In this document: positions 50,388 through 60,151 of the stretch, one piece after another
How the letters are laid out: each line of letters begins with the position of its first letter
How positions within the stretch are numbered: the stretch's first letter is position 1
Assembly: GCF_000802155.2 (NCBI RefSeq)
Contig: NZ_JQGJ02000008.1
Span: forward strand, 186,001 to 250,000
From: Pseudomonas frederiksbergensis
GTDB lineage: Bacteria > Pseudomonadota > Gammaproteobacteria > Pseudomonadales > Pseudomonadaceae
Direction of reading: 5' to 3'
DNA length: 64,000 nt
Notes under the pieces: model-generated
The model's database searches: none
The model's input: the letters and a program-made list of their open reading frames with translations, nothing else
What the model was told of the DNA's origin: nothing
Program-made: the position numbers and the translations under genes

Positions 50388-51574
50388 GTCGCCCCCAGCA
50401 GATCACTGTCCTTGGCGCGACCGGATCGATTGGCCTGAGTACGCTCGACGTCATCGGCCGGCACCCGGAGCGCTACCAGGTGTTCGCCCTCAGTGGATTC
50501 ACGCGCTTGAGTGAATTGCTGGCGTTGTGCATCCGCCACACTCCGCGGTTTGCCGTGGTGCCTGAGGCTGGTGTGGCGCGGGCGTTGCAGGACGATCTGC
50601 GCGCCGCCGGCTTGCAAACCCGCGTGCTGGTAGGGGAGGAGGGGCTCTGCCAGGTGGCTTCCGACCCCGAAGTCGACGCTGTGATGGCAGCGATCGTTGG
50701 TGCGGCGGGCTTGCGTCCGACGTTGGCGGCGGTGGAAGCCGGCAAGAAGATCCTGCTGGCCAACAAAGAAGCGCTGGTAATGTCTGGCGCGCTGTTCATG
50801 CAGGCTGTGCGCAAAAGCGGCTCGGTGTTGCTGCCTATCGACAGCGAGCACAATGCGATTTTTCAGTGCATGCCGCAGGATTTTTCCCGCGGTCTCGGCG
50901 CGGTAGGGGTTCGGCGGATTTTGCTGACAGCCTCCGGTGGTCCGTTCCGGCAGACGCCGCTGGAAGAATTGGTGCATGTTTCGCCGGAACAGGCCTGCGC
51001 CCACCCGAACTGGTCCATGGGCCGCAAGATTTCCGTGGACTCGGCCAGCATGATGAACAAGGGCTTGGAGTTGATCGAAGCCTGCTGGCTGTTTGACGCC
51101 AGGCCATCGCAGGTCGAGGTGGTGATCCACCCGCAAAGCGTGATTCACTCCCTCGTCGATTATGTCGACGGTTCGGTGCTGGCCCAGTTGGGTAACCCGG
51201 ACATGCGCACGCCGATCGCCAACGCCTTGGCCTGGCCGGAGCGCATCGACTCGGGTGTTGCGCCGCTGGACCTGTTCGCGATCGCGCGCCTGGATTTCCA
51301 GGCGCCCGATGAGCAGCGCTTTCCCTGCCTGCGCCTGGCACGACAGGCGGCCGAGGCGGGCAACAGCGCGCCGGCCATGCTTAATGCGGCCAACGAAGTG
51401 GCGGTTGCAGCGTTTCTGGACGGGCGTGTCCGTTACCTCGAGATCGCGAGTATCATCGAGGAAGTCTTGAATCTCGAGGCCGTGGTCTCCCTCGATGACC
51501 TCGACGCGGTATTCACCGTGGATGCCAGGGCTCGTCAGTTGGCAGGCCAATGGTTGAGTCGCCACGGGCGTTGA
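50384..51574 (+). CDS. dxr: 1-deoxy-D-xylulose 5-phosphate reductoisomerase
   Basis: Second enzyme of the MEP isoprenoid pathway, needing NADPH and a divalent metal. The 396-residue protein shows the Rossmann GATGSIGLSTLDV near residue 11, then ANKEALVMSGALF, the metal and substrate site in PIDSEHNAIFQCM, and SASMMNKGLELIEA. The start is GTG 50384, overlapping the cdsA stop; an in-frame ATG at 50369 would lie inside cdsA. Feeds IPP to uppS upstream. Confidence 0.97.
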   Translation: MSRPQQITVLGATGSIGLSTLDVIGRHPERYQVFALSGFTRLSELLALCIRHTPRFAVVPEAGVARALQDDLRAAGLQTRVLVGEEGLCQVASDPEVDAVMAAIVGAAGLRPTLAAVEAGKKILLANKEALVMSGALFMQAVRKSGSVLLPIDSEHNAIFQCMPQDFSRGLGAVGVRRILLTASGGPFRQTPLEELVHVSPEQACAHPNWSMGRKISVDSASMMNKGLELIEACWLFDARPSQVEVVIHPQSVIHSLVDYVDGSVLAQLGNPDMRTPIANALAWPERIDSGVAPLDLFAIARLDFQAPDEQRFPCLRLARQAAEAGNSAPAMLNAANEVAVAAFLDGRVRYLEIASIIEEVLNLEAVVSLDDLDAVFTVDARARQLAGQWLSRHGR

Positions 51575-51626
51575 GGCTGCGGTACGTTAGCCAGGGTTGT
51601 CCCGGGCAGGATTGTGGAGAAAACAG

Positions 51627-52979
51627 ATGAGCGCGCTCTATATGATTGTCGGCACCCTGGTTGCGTTGGGGGTGCTGGTCACTTTTCACGAATTCGGCCA
51701 TTTCTGGGTCGCGCGTCGCTGTGGCGTCAAGGTTCTTCGTTTCTCTGTCGGCTTCGGCATGCCTCTGTTGCGCTGGCACGACAAGCAGGGCACCGAATTC
51801 GTCGTCGCGGCCATTCCGCTGGGTGGCTACGTCAAGATGCTCGACGAGCGCGAGGGCGAGGTGCCGCCCGACCAGCTCGACCAGTCCTTCAATCGTAAGA
51901 CCGTTCGTCAGCGTATCGCTATCGTCGCGGCGGGGCCGATTGCCAATTTCCTGCTGGCCCTGGTGTTTTTCTGGGCGCTGGCCATGCTGGGAAGCGAGCA
52001 GGTACGACCGGTCATTGGCGCGGTCGAGGCGGGAAGCGTTGCAGCACGTGCCGGACTGGGCGCCGGCCAGGAAATCGTCGCCATCGACGGCGAGCCAACC
52101 TCGGGCTGGGCCGCCGTCAACTTGCAGCTGGTGCGTCGCCTGGGTGAGAGCGGTTCCCTGCAGATGATGGTCCGCGAAGAGGGCTCCACTGCAGATTCGC
52201 CGCGGGAACTGGTGCTCGACAACTGGCTCAAGGGTGCCGACGAGCCCGACCCCATCCGCTCCCTCGGGATCCGCCCATGGCGCCCCGCGCTGCCGCCCGT
52301 GCTTGCCGAGCTCGATCCGAAAGGTCCAGCCCAAGCCGCAGGTCTGAAGACCGGTGACCGTTTGCTCGCGTTCGATGGCCAGTCGGTCAGCGACTGGCAA
52401 CAGGTGGTCGATTCGGTTCGTGTACGTCCTGATACCAAAATTGTGCTGCGCATCGAGCGCGACGGTGCTCCAATCGACGTCCCGGTGACCCTGGCCGCCC
52501 GTGGCGAGAGCAAGGCGCCGACCGGTTACCTGGGGGCGGGTGTCAAGGCTGTCGACTGGCCGCCGGAGATGGTTCGCGAGGTCAGCTTCGGTCCTCTCGC
52601 GGCAATTGGCGAGGGCGCGCGTCGTACGTGGACCATGAGTGTCCTGACCCTGGACTCGCTGAAGAAAATGTTGTTCGGCGAGCTCTCGGTAAAAAACTTG
52701 AGTGGACCGATAACCATTGCTAAAGTGGCGGGCGCTTCTGCCCAGTCGGGCGTCGCTGATTTCTTGAATTTCCTTGCGTATCTGAGCATTAGCCTGGGAG
52801 TTCTGAATTTGCTGCCCATCCCGGTATTGGATGGGGGGCATCTGCTGTTTTATCTGATCGAGTGGGCGCGTGGTCGTCCCTTGTCGGATCGGGTGCAAGG
52901 TTGGGGGATACAGATCGGTATCAGCTTGGTGGTCGGGGTGATGTTGCTTGCCTTGGTCAACGATCTGGGTCGTCTGTAA
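51627..52979 (+). CDS. rseP: Site-2 protease RseP
   Basis: Intramembrane zinc metalloprotease that cuts anti-sigma factors (MucA in Pseudomonas) after a first cut, releasing AlgU/sigma-E. The 450-residue protein has the HEFGH zinc motif at residues 21-25, two periplasmic PDZ domains in the centre, and the third ligand region LNLLPIPVLDGGHLLFY near the C-terminus. The start at ATG 51627 is supported by the family start (SALYMIVGTLVALG). It precedes bamA by 74 bases. Confidence 0.97.
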   Translation: MSALYMIVGTLVALGVLVTFHEFGHFWVARRCGVKVLRFSVGFGMPLLRWHDKQGTEFVVAAIPLGGYVKMLDEREGEVPPDQLDQSFNRKTVRQRIAIVAAGPIANFLLALVFFWALAMLGSEQVRPVIGAVEAGSVAARAGLGAGQEIVAIDGEPTSGWAAVNLQLVRRLGESGSLQMMVREEGSTADSPRELVLDNWLKGADEPDPIRSLGIRPWRPALPPVLAELDPKGPAQAAGLKTGDRLLAFDGQSVSDWQQVVDSVRVRPDTKIVLRIERDGAPIDVPVTLAARGESKAPTGYLGAGVKAVDWPPEMVREVSFGPLAAIGEGARRTWTMSVLTLDSLKKMLFGELSVKNLSGPITIAKVAGASAQSGVADFLNFLAYLSISLGVLNLLPIPVLDGGHLLFYLIEWARGRPLSDRVQGWGIQIGISLVVGVMLLALVNDLGRL

Positions 52980-53053
52980 CGCTTCGCTGAATTGCGAATC
53001 TGCCGCGTTTTGCGGCAGTTTGTTTATTGCCAGTTGGAATAAGAAAGGACTTC

Positions 53054-55429
53054 ATGAAACGTCTGCTGCTAACTGCGGTTCTCACCGTATTGATGATCGC
53101 CGAAGTTCACGCCGAGTCCTTCACTATCTCTGATATTCGCGTCAATGGCCTCCAGCGGGTTTCCGCGGGTAGCGTCTTTGGTGCCTTGCCGCTGAACGTC
53201 GGCGAGCAAGCGGATGATCGGCGCCTGGTGGAATCCACTCGTGCGTTGTTCAAGACCGGCTTCTTTCAAGATATCCAGCTGGGCCGTGACGGCAATGTCC
53301 TGGTCATCACGGTAGTCGAGCGTCCGTCGGTCGCCAGTATCGAGATCGAGGGCAACAAGGCGATCTCCACTGAAGACCTGATGAAAGGCCTCAAGCAATC
53401 CGGCCTGGCCGAAGGCGAGATCTTCCAGCGCGCCACCCTCGAAGGTGTTCGTAACGAGCTGCAACGCCAGTACGTTGCCCAGGGCCGCTACTCGGCCACT
53501 GTGGACACCGAAGTCGTGCCGCAGCCGCGCAACCGTGTCGGCCTCAAGGTCAACATCAACGAAGGCACCGTCGCAGCCATCCAGCACATCAACGTGGTGG
53601 GCAACACGGTTTTCCCTGACGAAGACCTGATCGACCTGTTCGAGCTCAAGACCACCAACTGGCTGTCGTTCTTCAAGAACGACGACAAGTACGCCCGTGA
53701 AAAACTCTCCGGTGACCTGGAACGCCTGCGTTCCTACTACCTGGACCGTGGCTACATCAACATGGACATCGCTTCGACCCAGGTGTCCATCACGCCAGAC
53801 AAGAAACACGTCTACATCACTGTCAACGTCAACGAAGGCGAGAAATACACCGTTCGCGACGTCAAGCTCAGCGGTGACCTGAAGGTGCCTGAAGACCAGG
53901 TCAAGTCGCTCCTGCTGGTACAAAAGGGCCAGGTTTTCTCGCGCAAGCTGATGACCACCACGTCCGAGCTGATCACCCGCCGCCTGGGTAACGAGGGTTA
54001 CACCTTCGCCAACGTCAACGGTGTTCCGCAGCCGCACGATGAAGACCATACCGTCGACATCACCTTCGCCGTGGACCCGGGCAAGCGTGCCTACGTCAAT
54101 CGCATCAACTTCCGTGGCAACACCAAGTCCGAGGACGAAGTGCTGCGCCGTGAAATGCGTCAGATGGAAGGCGGCTGGGCGTCGACCTACCTGATCGACC
54201 AATCCAAGACCCGCCTGGAACGCCTGGGCTTCTTCAAGGAAGTCAACGTCGAGACCCCGGCCGTACCGGGCGTCGATGACCAGGTCGATGTGAACTACAG
54301 CGTCGAGGAACAAGCCTCTGGCTCGATCACCGCCAGTGTCGGTTTCGCCCAGAGCGCGGGCCTGATCCTGGGTGGTTCGATCACCCAGAACAACTTCCTC
54401 GGTACCGGCAACAAGGTCAGCGTCGGCCTGACCCGTAGCGAATACCAGACCCGCTACAACTTCGGCTACGTGGACCCCTACTGGACCGCCGACGGTGTGA
54501 GCCTGGGCTACAACGCCTTCTATCGCACCACTGACTATGACGAACTCGACTCCGACATCTCCAGCTATGCGGTGGACAGCCTGGGTGCGGGCGTCAACGT
54601 CGGCTATCCGATCAGCGAGACTTCGCGCCTGACCTTCGGTTTGACTGCTCAGCAGGACAAGATCAACACCGGTCGCTACACCGTCGACGAGATCTTCGAT
54701 TTCGTCGAGAAGGAAGGCGATAACTACCTGAACTTCAAGGCGTCTGTCGGCTGGTCCGAATCGACCCTGAACAAAGGTGTGCTGGCGACCCGTGGCCGCT
54801 CCCAGAGCCTGGTGCTGGAAACCACCACGCCTGGCAGTGACCTGTCGTTCTTCAAGATCGATTATCGCGGCCAGCTGTTCCAGCCGTTGACCGACAACTA
54901 CACCATGCGCCTGCACACCGAGCTGGGTTACGGCGATGGCTACGGTTCGACCGACGGCCTGCCGTTCTACGAGAACTACTACGCCGGTGGTTTCAACTCG
55001 GTACGTGGCTTCAAGGACAGCACCCTGGGCCCGCGCAGTACGCCGAGCCGCGGTACCAACCCGGGCACGATTGCCGACCCGGACCAGGATCCGCTGCCGT
55101 TCGGTGGTAACGTGCTTATCCAGGGCGGTGCGGAGATCCTGTTCCCGATGCCGTTCGTCAAGGATCAGCGCTCCCTGCGTACCTCGGTATTCTGGGACGT
55201 GGGTAACGTCTTCGACTCCAGTTGCGATGACACCACCAACGCCAACGGTACGACTTCCAATACCAAGTGCAACGACATCAGTCTCAGCAACCTGGCGAGC
55301 TCCGTCGGCGTGGGCGTGACCTGGGTCACTGCGCTGGGTCCGCTGAGCTTCGCGTTGGCGATGCCGATCAAGAAGCCGGATGACGCTGAAACCCAAGTGT
55401 TCCAATTCTCCCTCGGCCAGACGTTCTAA
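53054..55429 (+). CDS. bamA: Outer-membrane protein assembly factor BamA
   Basis: BamA inserts beta-barrel proteins in the outer membrane. The 791-residue protein starts with a signal peptide cleaved near residue 20 (VHA-ESF) and has five POTRA domains in the first 420 residues (for example IRVNGLQRVSAGSVFGALPL). The remainder is a 16-strand barrel ending in Phe (FQFSLGQTF), with the loop 6 segment VRGFKDSTLGPR holding the conserved VRGF. ATG 53054 is preceded by AAGGA. It is probably followed on the same transcript by skp and lpxD. Confidence 0.98.
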   Translation: MKRLLLTAVLTVLMIAEVHAESFTISDIRVNGLQRVSAGSVFGALPLNVGEQADDRRLVESTRALFKTGFFQDIQLGRDGNVLVITVVERPSVASIEIEGNKAISTEDLMKGLKQSGLAEGEIFQRATLEGVRNELQRQYVAQGRYSATVDTEVVPQPRNRVGLKVNINEGTVAAIQHINVVGNTVFPDEDLIDLFELKTTNWLSFFKNDDKYAREKLSGDLERLRSYYLDRGYINMDIASTQVSITPDKKHVYITVNVNEGEKYTVRDVKLSGDLKVPEDQVKSLLLVQKGQVFSRKLMTTTSELITRRLGNEGYTFANVNGVPQPHDEDHTVDITFAVDPGKRAYVNRINFRGNTKSEDEVLRREMRQMEGGWASTYLIDQSKTRLERLGFFKEVNVETPAVPGVDDQVDVNYSVEEQASGSITASVGFAQSAGLILGGSITQNNFLGTGNKVSVGLTRSEYQTRYNFGYVDPYWTADGVSLGYNAFYRTTDYDELDSDISSYAVDSLGAGVNVGYPISETSRLTFGLTAQQDKINTGRYTVDEIFDFVEKEGDNYLNFKASVGWSESTLNKGVLATRGRSQSLVLETTTPGSDLSFFKIDYRGQLFQPLTDNYTMRLHTELGYGDGYGSTDGLPFYENYYAGGFNSVRGFKDSTLGPRSTPSRGTNPGTIADPDQDPLPFGGNVLIQGGAEILFPMPFVKDQRSLRTSVFWDVGNVFDSSCDDTTNANGTTSNTKCNDISLSNLASSVGVGVTWVTALGPLSFALAMPIKKPDDAETQVFQFSLGQTF

Positions 55430-55474
55430 GCGTCTGACCCAAGATAACGACAATGGATTTTGTAGGAGTACATC

Positions 55475-55978
55475 GTGCGTAAGTTGACTCAATTGGTTCT
55501 CCTGGCGACCGTGCTGGTCGCAGGCCCGGCTTTTGCCGACATGAAAATCGCCGTGCTGAACTATCAGATGGCCTTGCTGGAGTCCGACGCGGCAAAGAAA
55601 TATGCCGTGGACGCCGAGAAGAAGTTCGGTCCGCAACTGACCAAGCTCAAGGGCCTGGAAAGCAGCGCGAAGGGTATTCAGGACCGTCTGGTGGCCGGTG
55701 GCGACAAGATGGCCCAAGGCGAGCGCGAACGCCTGGAGCTTGAATTCAAGCAGAAGGCTCGTGACTTCCAGTTCCAGTCCAAGGAGCTGAACGAAGCAAA
55801 AGCCGTGGCCGACCGTGAAATGCTCAAGCAGCTCAAGCCGAAACTCGACAGCGCCGTGGAAGAAGTCATCAAGAAGGGTGGTTTCGACCTGGTGTTCGAG
55901 CGGGGTGCGGTCATCGATGTCAAACCTCAATATGACATCACGCGCCAGGTCATCGAGCGCATGAACCAGCTGAAGTAA
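55475..55978 (+). CDS. skp: Periplasmic chaperone Skp/OmpH
   Basis: Skp holds unfolded outer-membrane proteins on the way to BamA. The 167-residue precursor has a signal peptide (cleavage after AFA at residue 21) and a long charged helical hairpin (AEKKFGPQLTKLKGLESSAK through REMLKQLKPKLDSAVEEV) that forms the tentacles. Starts with GTG 55475, with TAGGAG seven bases upstream. lpxD follows with only three bases between. Confidence 0.94.
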   Translation: MRKLTQLVLLATVLVAGPAFADMKIAVLNYQMALLESDAAKKYAVDAEKKFGPQLTKLKGLESSAKGIQDRLVAGGDKMAQGERERLELEFKQKARDFQFQSKELNEAKAVADREMLKQLKPKLDSAVEEVIKKGGFDLVFERGAVIDVKPQYDITRQVIERMNQLK

Positions 55979-55981
55979 TCC

Positions 55982-57037
55982 ATGACAGCGACTATCAAGC
56001 TCGGCCAATTGGCCGAGTTCCTCGGCGCCACCCTGCGTGGCGACCCGGAGAAGCCAATCACTGGGCTAGCCACTTTGCAAGAGGCTGGCCCAGCTCAGTT
56101 GAGCTTCCTGGCAAATCCCCAGTACCGCAAATACCTGGCTGACAGCCGGGCTGGCGCGTTATTGCTCAAAGCCGGCGATGCCGAAGGGTTCGTTGGCGAT
56201 GCACTGGTCGTGGCCGATCCGTACCTGGCGTATGCCCGAATTTCCCATCTGTTCGATCCCAAGCCCAAGTCGGCGGCAGGCATCCATCCCAGTGCGGTGA
56301 TCGCGGCGGATGCCATTGTCGACCCCACGGCCAGTATCGGTCCCTTTGTCGTCATCGAAGGCGCGGCCCGGATTGGCGCTGGCGTGACGCTGGGCGCGCA
56401 CTGCTTCATCGGTGCGCGCAGCGAGATCGGCGAAGGCGGTTGGCTGGCGCCGCGGGTCACCCTGTATCACGATGTGCGCATCGGCAAGCGGGTGGTGATT
56501 CAGTCCGGCGCGGTGTTGGGCGGTGAAGGGTTCGGTTTTGCCAATGAGAAAGGCGTCTGGCAGAAGATCGCCCAGATCGGCGGCGTGAGCATTGGCGACG
56601 ACGTGGAGATCGGCGTCAATACCGCGATCGACCGTGGCGCGCTGGCCGATACCGTCATCGGCAATGGCGTCAAGCTCGACAACCAGATCCAGATCGCCCA
56701 CAACGTCCAGGTCGGTGACCACACCGCCATGGCGGCCTGTGTCGGTATTTCCGGCAGCACCAAGATCGGCAAGCACTGCATGCTCGCCGGCGGCGTGGGC
56801 CTGGTGGGTCATATCAGTATTTGTGACAACGTATTCCTGACCGGGATGACCATGGTGACCCACTCGATTACCGAGCCGGGTGCCTATTCTTCCGGCACAG
56901 CCATGCAACCGGCTGCCGAGTGGCGCAAGAGCGCGGCGCGTATCCGCCAGCTCGACGACATCGCGCGGCGCCTCAAGCAGATGGAAAAGCGTGTAGGGGA
57001 CGTGACCCCTGGCGGTAATGCTTCATCAGATGGCTGA
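55982..57037 (+). CDS. lpxD: UDP-3-O-acylglucosamine N-acyltransferase
   Basis: Adds the second 3-hydroxyacyl chain, on the amino group, in lipid A synthesis. The 351-residue trimeric enzyme has an N-terminal uridine-binding domain and a long left-handed beta-helix with hexapeptide repeats from about residue 100 (IHPSAVIAADAIVDPTASIG, then IGAGVTLGAHCFIG and IGDDVEIGVNTAIDRGALAD), and a C-terminal helix. The catalytic His is in IQIAHNVQVGDHTAMAA. Confidence 0.96.
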   Translation: MTATIKLGQLAEFLGATLRGDPEKPITGLATLQEAGPAQLSFLANPQYRKYLADSRAGALLLKAGDAEGFVGDALVVADPYLAYARISHLFDPKPKSAAGIHPSAVIAADAIVDPTASIGPFVVIEGAARIGAGVTLGAHCFIGARSEIGEGGWLAPRVTLYHDVRIGKRVVIQSGAVLGGEGFGFANEKGVWQKIAQIGGVSIGDDVEIGVNTAIDRGALADTVIGNGVKLDNQIQIAHNVQVGDHTAMAACVGISGSTKIGKHCMLAGGVGLVGHISICDNVFLTGMTMVTHSITEPGAYSSGTAMQPAAEWRKSAARIRQLDDIARRLKQMEKRVGDVTPGGNASSDG

Positions 57038-57148
57038 TACCATTTCCATATCAAGTGTGCACAGCCGCTAGGCCTTGGCCTCCTTGATTTGCTAGCGGGG
57101 TGCGCGTCAATCGTGCGCTCCCAATCTTTACATAGGCTTCCCCCCGAA

Positions 57149-57589
57149 ATGATGGACATCAACGAGATTCGCGAATACCTGCCTCACCGTTACCCGTTCC
57201 TGCTGGTGGATCGGGTCGTGGACCTGGATGTTGAAGGCAAGCGCATTCGCGCCTACAAGAATGTCAGCATCAACGAACCGTTCTTCAATGGCCACTTCCC
57301 CGCGCATCCAATCATGCCGGGCGTGTTGATCATCGAAGCGATGGCTCAGGCTGCCGGGATCCTTGGTTTCAAAATGCTCGACGTGAAGCCTGCCGACGGC
57401 ACGCTTTACTACTTCGTCGGCTCCGACAAGCTGCGCTTCCGCCAGCCGGTGACCCCGGGCGACCAGTTGATCCTCGAGGCCAAGTTCATCAGCTGCAAGC
57501 GTCAGATCTGGAAGTTCGAATGCCAGGCTTCGGTCGACGGCAAGCCGGTCTGCTCCGCTGAAATCATCTGTGCGGAACGCAAGCTATGA
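57149..57589 (+). CDS. fabZ: 3-hydroxyacyl-[ACP] dehydratase FabZ
   Basis: Dehydrates 3-hydroxyacyl-ACP in fatty acid elongation. The 146-residue hot-dog fold enzyme has catalytic His49 in FNGHFPAHPIMPG and Glu63 in IIEAMAQAAG, the spacing known for Pseudomonas FabZ. I start at the first of two ATGs (57149); the second is 57152. Four bases of overlap with lpxA (ATGA). Competition between FabZ and lpxA for the same substrate pool is the textbook link between them. Confidence 0.97.
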   Translation: MMDINEIREYLPHRYPFLLVDRVVDLDVEGKRIRAYKNVSINEPFFNGHFPAHPIMPGVLIIEAMAQAAGILGFKMLDVKPADGTLYYFVGSDKLRFRQPVTPGDQLILEAKFISCKRQIWKFECQASVDGKPVCSAEIICAERKL

Positions 57590-58362
57590 GTTTGATTGAC
57601 CCTCGCGCAATCATCGATCCGACGGCCGTGCTGGCCGCCGATGTCGAGGTTGGCCCATGGTCGATCGTCGGCGCAGGTGTGGAAATCGGCGAGGGCACCG
57701 TGATCGGTCCCCACGTAATTCTCAAGGGCCCGACCCGGATCGGTAGGCACAATCGCATCTACCAGTTTTCATCGGTAGGCGAGGACACGCCCGATCTCAA
57801 GTACAAAGGTGAAGAAACCCGCCTGGTGATCGGCGATCACAACGTGATCCGTGAAGGCGTGACGATTCACCGTGGCACCGTTCAGGACCGTTCCGAAACG
57901 ACGCTGGGCGATCACAACCTGATCATGGCCTATGCCCACATCGGTCACGACAGCGTCATCGGCAACCACTGCATCCTGGTCAACAACACGGCGTTGGCCG
58001 GCCATGTGCACGTGGATGATTGGGCGATCCTGTCCGGTTTCACCCTGGTCCACCAGTATTGCCATATCGGCGCCCACAGTTTCTCCGGCATGGGCACCGC
58101 CATCGGCAAGGATGTCCCGGCCTATGTCACCGTGTTCGGTAACCCGGCCGAAGCGCGCAGCATGAATTTCGAAGGCATGCGCCGTCGTGGTTTCAGTGAA
58201 GAGGCGATCACGGCGCTTCGTCGCGCCTACAAGGTTGTCTACCGCCAGGGCCTGACCGTCGAACAGGCGCTCGCCGAGCTGGCCGAAGCGTCCACGCAGT
58301 TCCCGGAAATCGCGATATTCCGTGACTCGATCCAGTCTTCGACCCGCGGCATCACTCGCTGA
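57586..58362 (+). CDS. lpxA: UDP-N-acetylglucosamine acyltransferase LpxA
   Basis: First enzyme of lipid A synthesis: moves a 3-hydroxyacyl chain to the 3-OH of UDP-GlcNAc. The 258-residue beta-helix trimer has hexapeptide rungs from about residue 5 on (IDPTAVLAADVEVGPWSIVG), the catalytic His in LIMAYAHIGHDSVIG, and a helical C-terminal domain from about 190. It overlaps fabZ by four bases and is followed two bases later by lpxB. Confidence 0.97.
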   Translation: MSLIDPRAIIDPTAVLAADVEVGPWSIVGAGVEIGEGTVIGPHVILKGPTRIGRHNRIYQFSSVGEDTPDLKYKGEETRLVIGDHNVIREGVTIHRGTVQDRSETTLGDHNLIMAYAHIGHDSVIGNHCILVNNTALAGHVHVDDWAILSGFTLVHQYCHIGAHSFSGMGTAIGKDVPAYVTVFGNPAEARSMNFEGMRRRGFSEEAITALRRAYKVVYRQGLTVEQALAELAEASTQFPEIAIFRDSIQSSTRGITR

Positions 58363-58364
58363 CC

Positions 58365-59495
58365 ATGGCCAATCTGCGTATTGCGCTGGTGGCGGGTGAA
58401 GCTTCCGGTGACATCCTGGGGGCCGGCTTGATGCGCGCGCTCAAGGCGCAGCATCCCGCAGTCGAGTTCATTGGGGTCGGCGGGCCATTGATGCAAGCCG
58501 AAGGGATGGAATCCTACTTCCCGATGGAACGCCTGTCGGTCATGGGCCTGGTGGAGGTGCTCGGGCGCCTGCGCGAGCTGCTCGCTCGTCGCAAGAAGCT
58601 GATCCAGACGCTGATCGACGAAAAACCGGACGTATTCATCGGCATCGATGCGCCGGATTTCACCCTCAATATCGAACTGAAGTTGCGTCAGGCCGGGATC
58701 AAGACCGTGCATTACGTCAGCCCGTCTGTCTGGGCCTGGCGGCAGAAGCGGGTGCTGAAAATCCGCGAAGGCTGCGACCTGATGCTGACGCTGCTGCCAT
58801 TCGAAGCCCGCTTCTACGAAGAAAAAGGCGTGCCGGTGCGGTTTGTCGGGCATACCCTGGCCGATACCATTCCCCTGCAAGCCGATCGCGAAGCGGCGCG
58901 CCAGGCGTTGGGCCTGCCGGAAGGGCCGCTGGTAGCATTGATGCCCGGCAGCCGGGGCGGCGAAGTGAGTCGCCTGGGTGGCCTGTTTTTTGACGCCGCC
59001 GAGCGCCTGAGGGCAATGCGCCCCGGTGTACGGTTTGTCCTGCCGTGTGCCAGTGCGCAGCGTCGCGTCCAGCTTGAAGCCCTGCTGGTCGGTCGCGATT
59101 TACCAGTGACGTTGCTCGATGGGCGTTCCCATGATGCGCTGGCGGCCTGTGACGCCGTGTTGATTGCATCCGGCACTGCTACCCTTGAGGCGTTGCTGTT
59201 CAAACGCCCGATGGTGGTTGCCTATCGCCTGGCGCCGCTGACGTTCTGGATTCTCAAGCGCATGGTCAAGAGCCCTTACGTTTCCTTGCCCAATCTGCTG
59301 GCCCAGCGCCTGCTGGTCCCCGAGCTGCTGCAAGACGATGCGACCGCCGACGCTTTGGCCAGAACGCTGTCGCCCTTGATCGATGGCGGCGCGGAACAGA
59401 CTCGGGGCTTTGACGAAATTCATCGTACCTTGCGCCGCGATGCCTCCAATCAGGCGGCCGACGCAGTACTGACCCTGATCGGCGCAAAACCATGA
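58365..59495 (+). CDS. lpxB: Lipid-A-disaccharide synthase
   Basis: Joins UDP-2,3-diacylglucosamine to lipid X to form the disaccharide of lipid A. The 376-residue GT19 glycosyltransferase has the N-terminal ALVAGEASGDILGAGL, then GIDAPDFTLNIE, YVSPSVWAWRQKRV and ALMPGSRGGEVSRL. It begins two bases after lpxA, and its stop overlaps rnhB's start by four bases (ATGA). Confidence 0.97.
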   Translation: MANLRIALVAGEASGDILGAGLMRALKAQHPAVEFIGVGGPLMQAEGMESYFPMERLSVMGLVEVLGRLRELLARRKKLIQTLIDEKPDVFIGIDAPDFTLNIELKLRQAGIKTVHYVSPSVWAWRQKRVLKIREGCDLMLTLLPFEARFYEEKGVPVRFVGHTLADTIPLQADREAARQALGLPEGPLVALMPGSRGGEVSRLGGLFFDAAERLRAMRPGVRFVLPCASAQRRVQLEALLVGRDLPVTLLDGRSHDALAACDAVLIASGTATLEALLFKRPMVVAYRLAPLTFWILKRMVKSPYVSLPNLLAQRLLVPELLQDDATADALARTLSPLIDGGAEQTRGFDEIHRTLRRDASNQAADAVLTLIGAKP

Positions 59496-60145
59496 GCAAC
59501 GTAAAGCTACAGATGGGCCTGGATTTCAACCTGGTTGCCGAAGTGGAAGAGCTGGTGGCCGGTGTCGATGAAGTCGGGCGCGGGCCTTTGTGCGGCGCCG
59601 TGGTGACCGCCGCGGTGATTCTCGATCCGAAACGGCCGATCCTCGGCCTCGATGATTCCAAGAAACTCACCGAAGCCCGTCGCGAAAAACTTTACGAAGA
59701 AATCTGCGAGAAGGCCCTGAGCTGGTGCATTGCCCGGGCCGAAGTCGAAGAAATCGATGAACTCAATATCCTGCACGCCACCATGCTCGCCATGCAACGT
59801 GCAGTGCAGGGGCTGCATATCACGCCGAAGCTGGCGATGATCGACGGCAATCGTTGTCCGAAACTGTCGATGCGCGCCGAAGCGGTCATCCAGGGCGACG
59901 GCAAGGTACCCGCCATCGCGGCGGCCTCGATCCTGGCCAAGGTCAGCCGTGACCGGGAAATGGCCGCGTTCGAATTGATCTACCCGGGCTATGGCATCGG
60001 CAGTCACAAGGGCTACCCGACCCCCGTCCATCTGGAAGCCCTGGCGCGCCTTGGGCCTACGCCCATCCATCGGCGTTCGTTTGCACCGGTTCGGCTGGCT
60101 TATGAAGCTCGTGATGGGTTGGTCGTGAGCGAGGGGTTCACCTGA
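59492..60145 (+). CDS. rnhB: Ribonuclease HII
   Basis: Cuts RNA in RNA-DNA hybrids, including single ribonucleotides in DNA. The 217-residue enzyme has the metal-site Asp and Glu in AGVDEVGRGPLCGAVV, the third Asp in KLAMIDGNRCP, and SILAKVSRDREMA. The ATG at 59492 overlaps the lpxB stop; an alternative ATG at 59513 would drop seven residues. A REP pair separates it from dnaE. Confidence 0.95.
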   Translation: MSNVKLQMGLDFNLVAEVEELVAGVDEVGRGPLCGAVVTAAVILDPKRPILGLDDSKKLTEARREKLYEEICEKALSWCIARAEVEEIDELNILHATMLAMQRAVQGLHITPKLAMIDGNRCPKLSMRAEAVIQGDGKVPAIAAASILAKVSRDREMAAFELIYPGYGIGSHKGYPTPVHLEALARLGPTPIHRRSFAPVRLAYEARDGLVVSEGFT

Positions 60146-60151
60146 TTCATC

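Noticed and set aside
53069..56008. 979-residue open frame on the minus strand opposite bamA and skp
   Set aside because: Mirror frame of two firm genes; no domains, and it crosses the intergenic gap.
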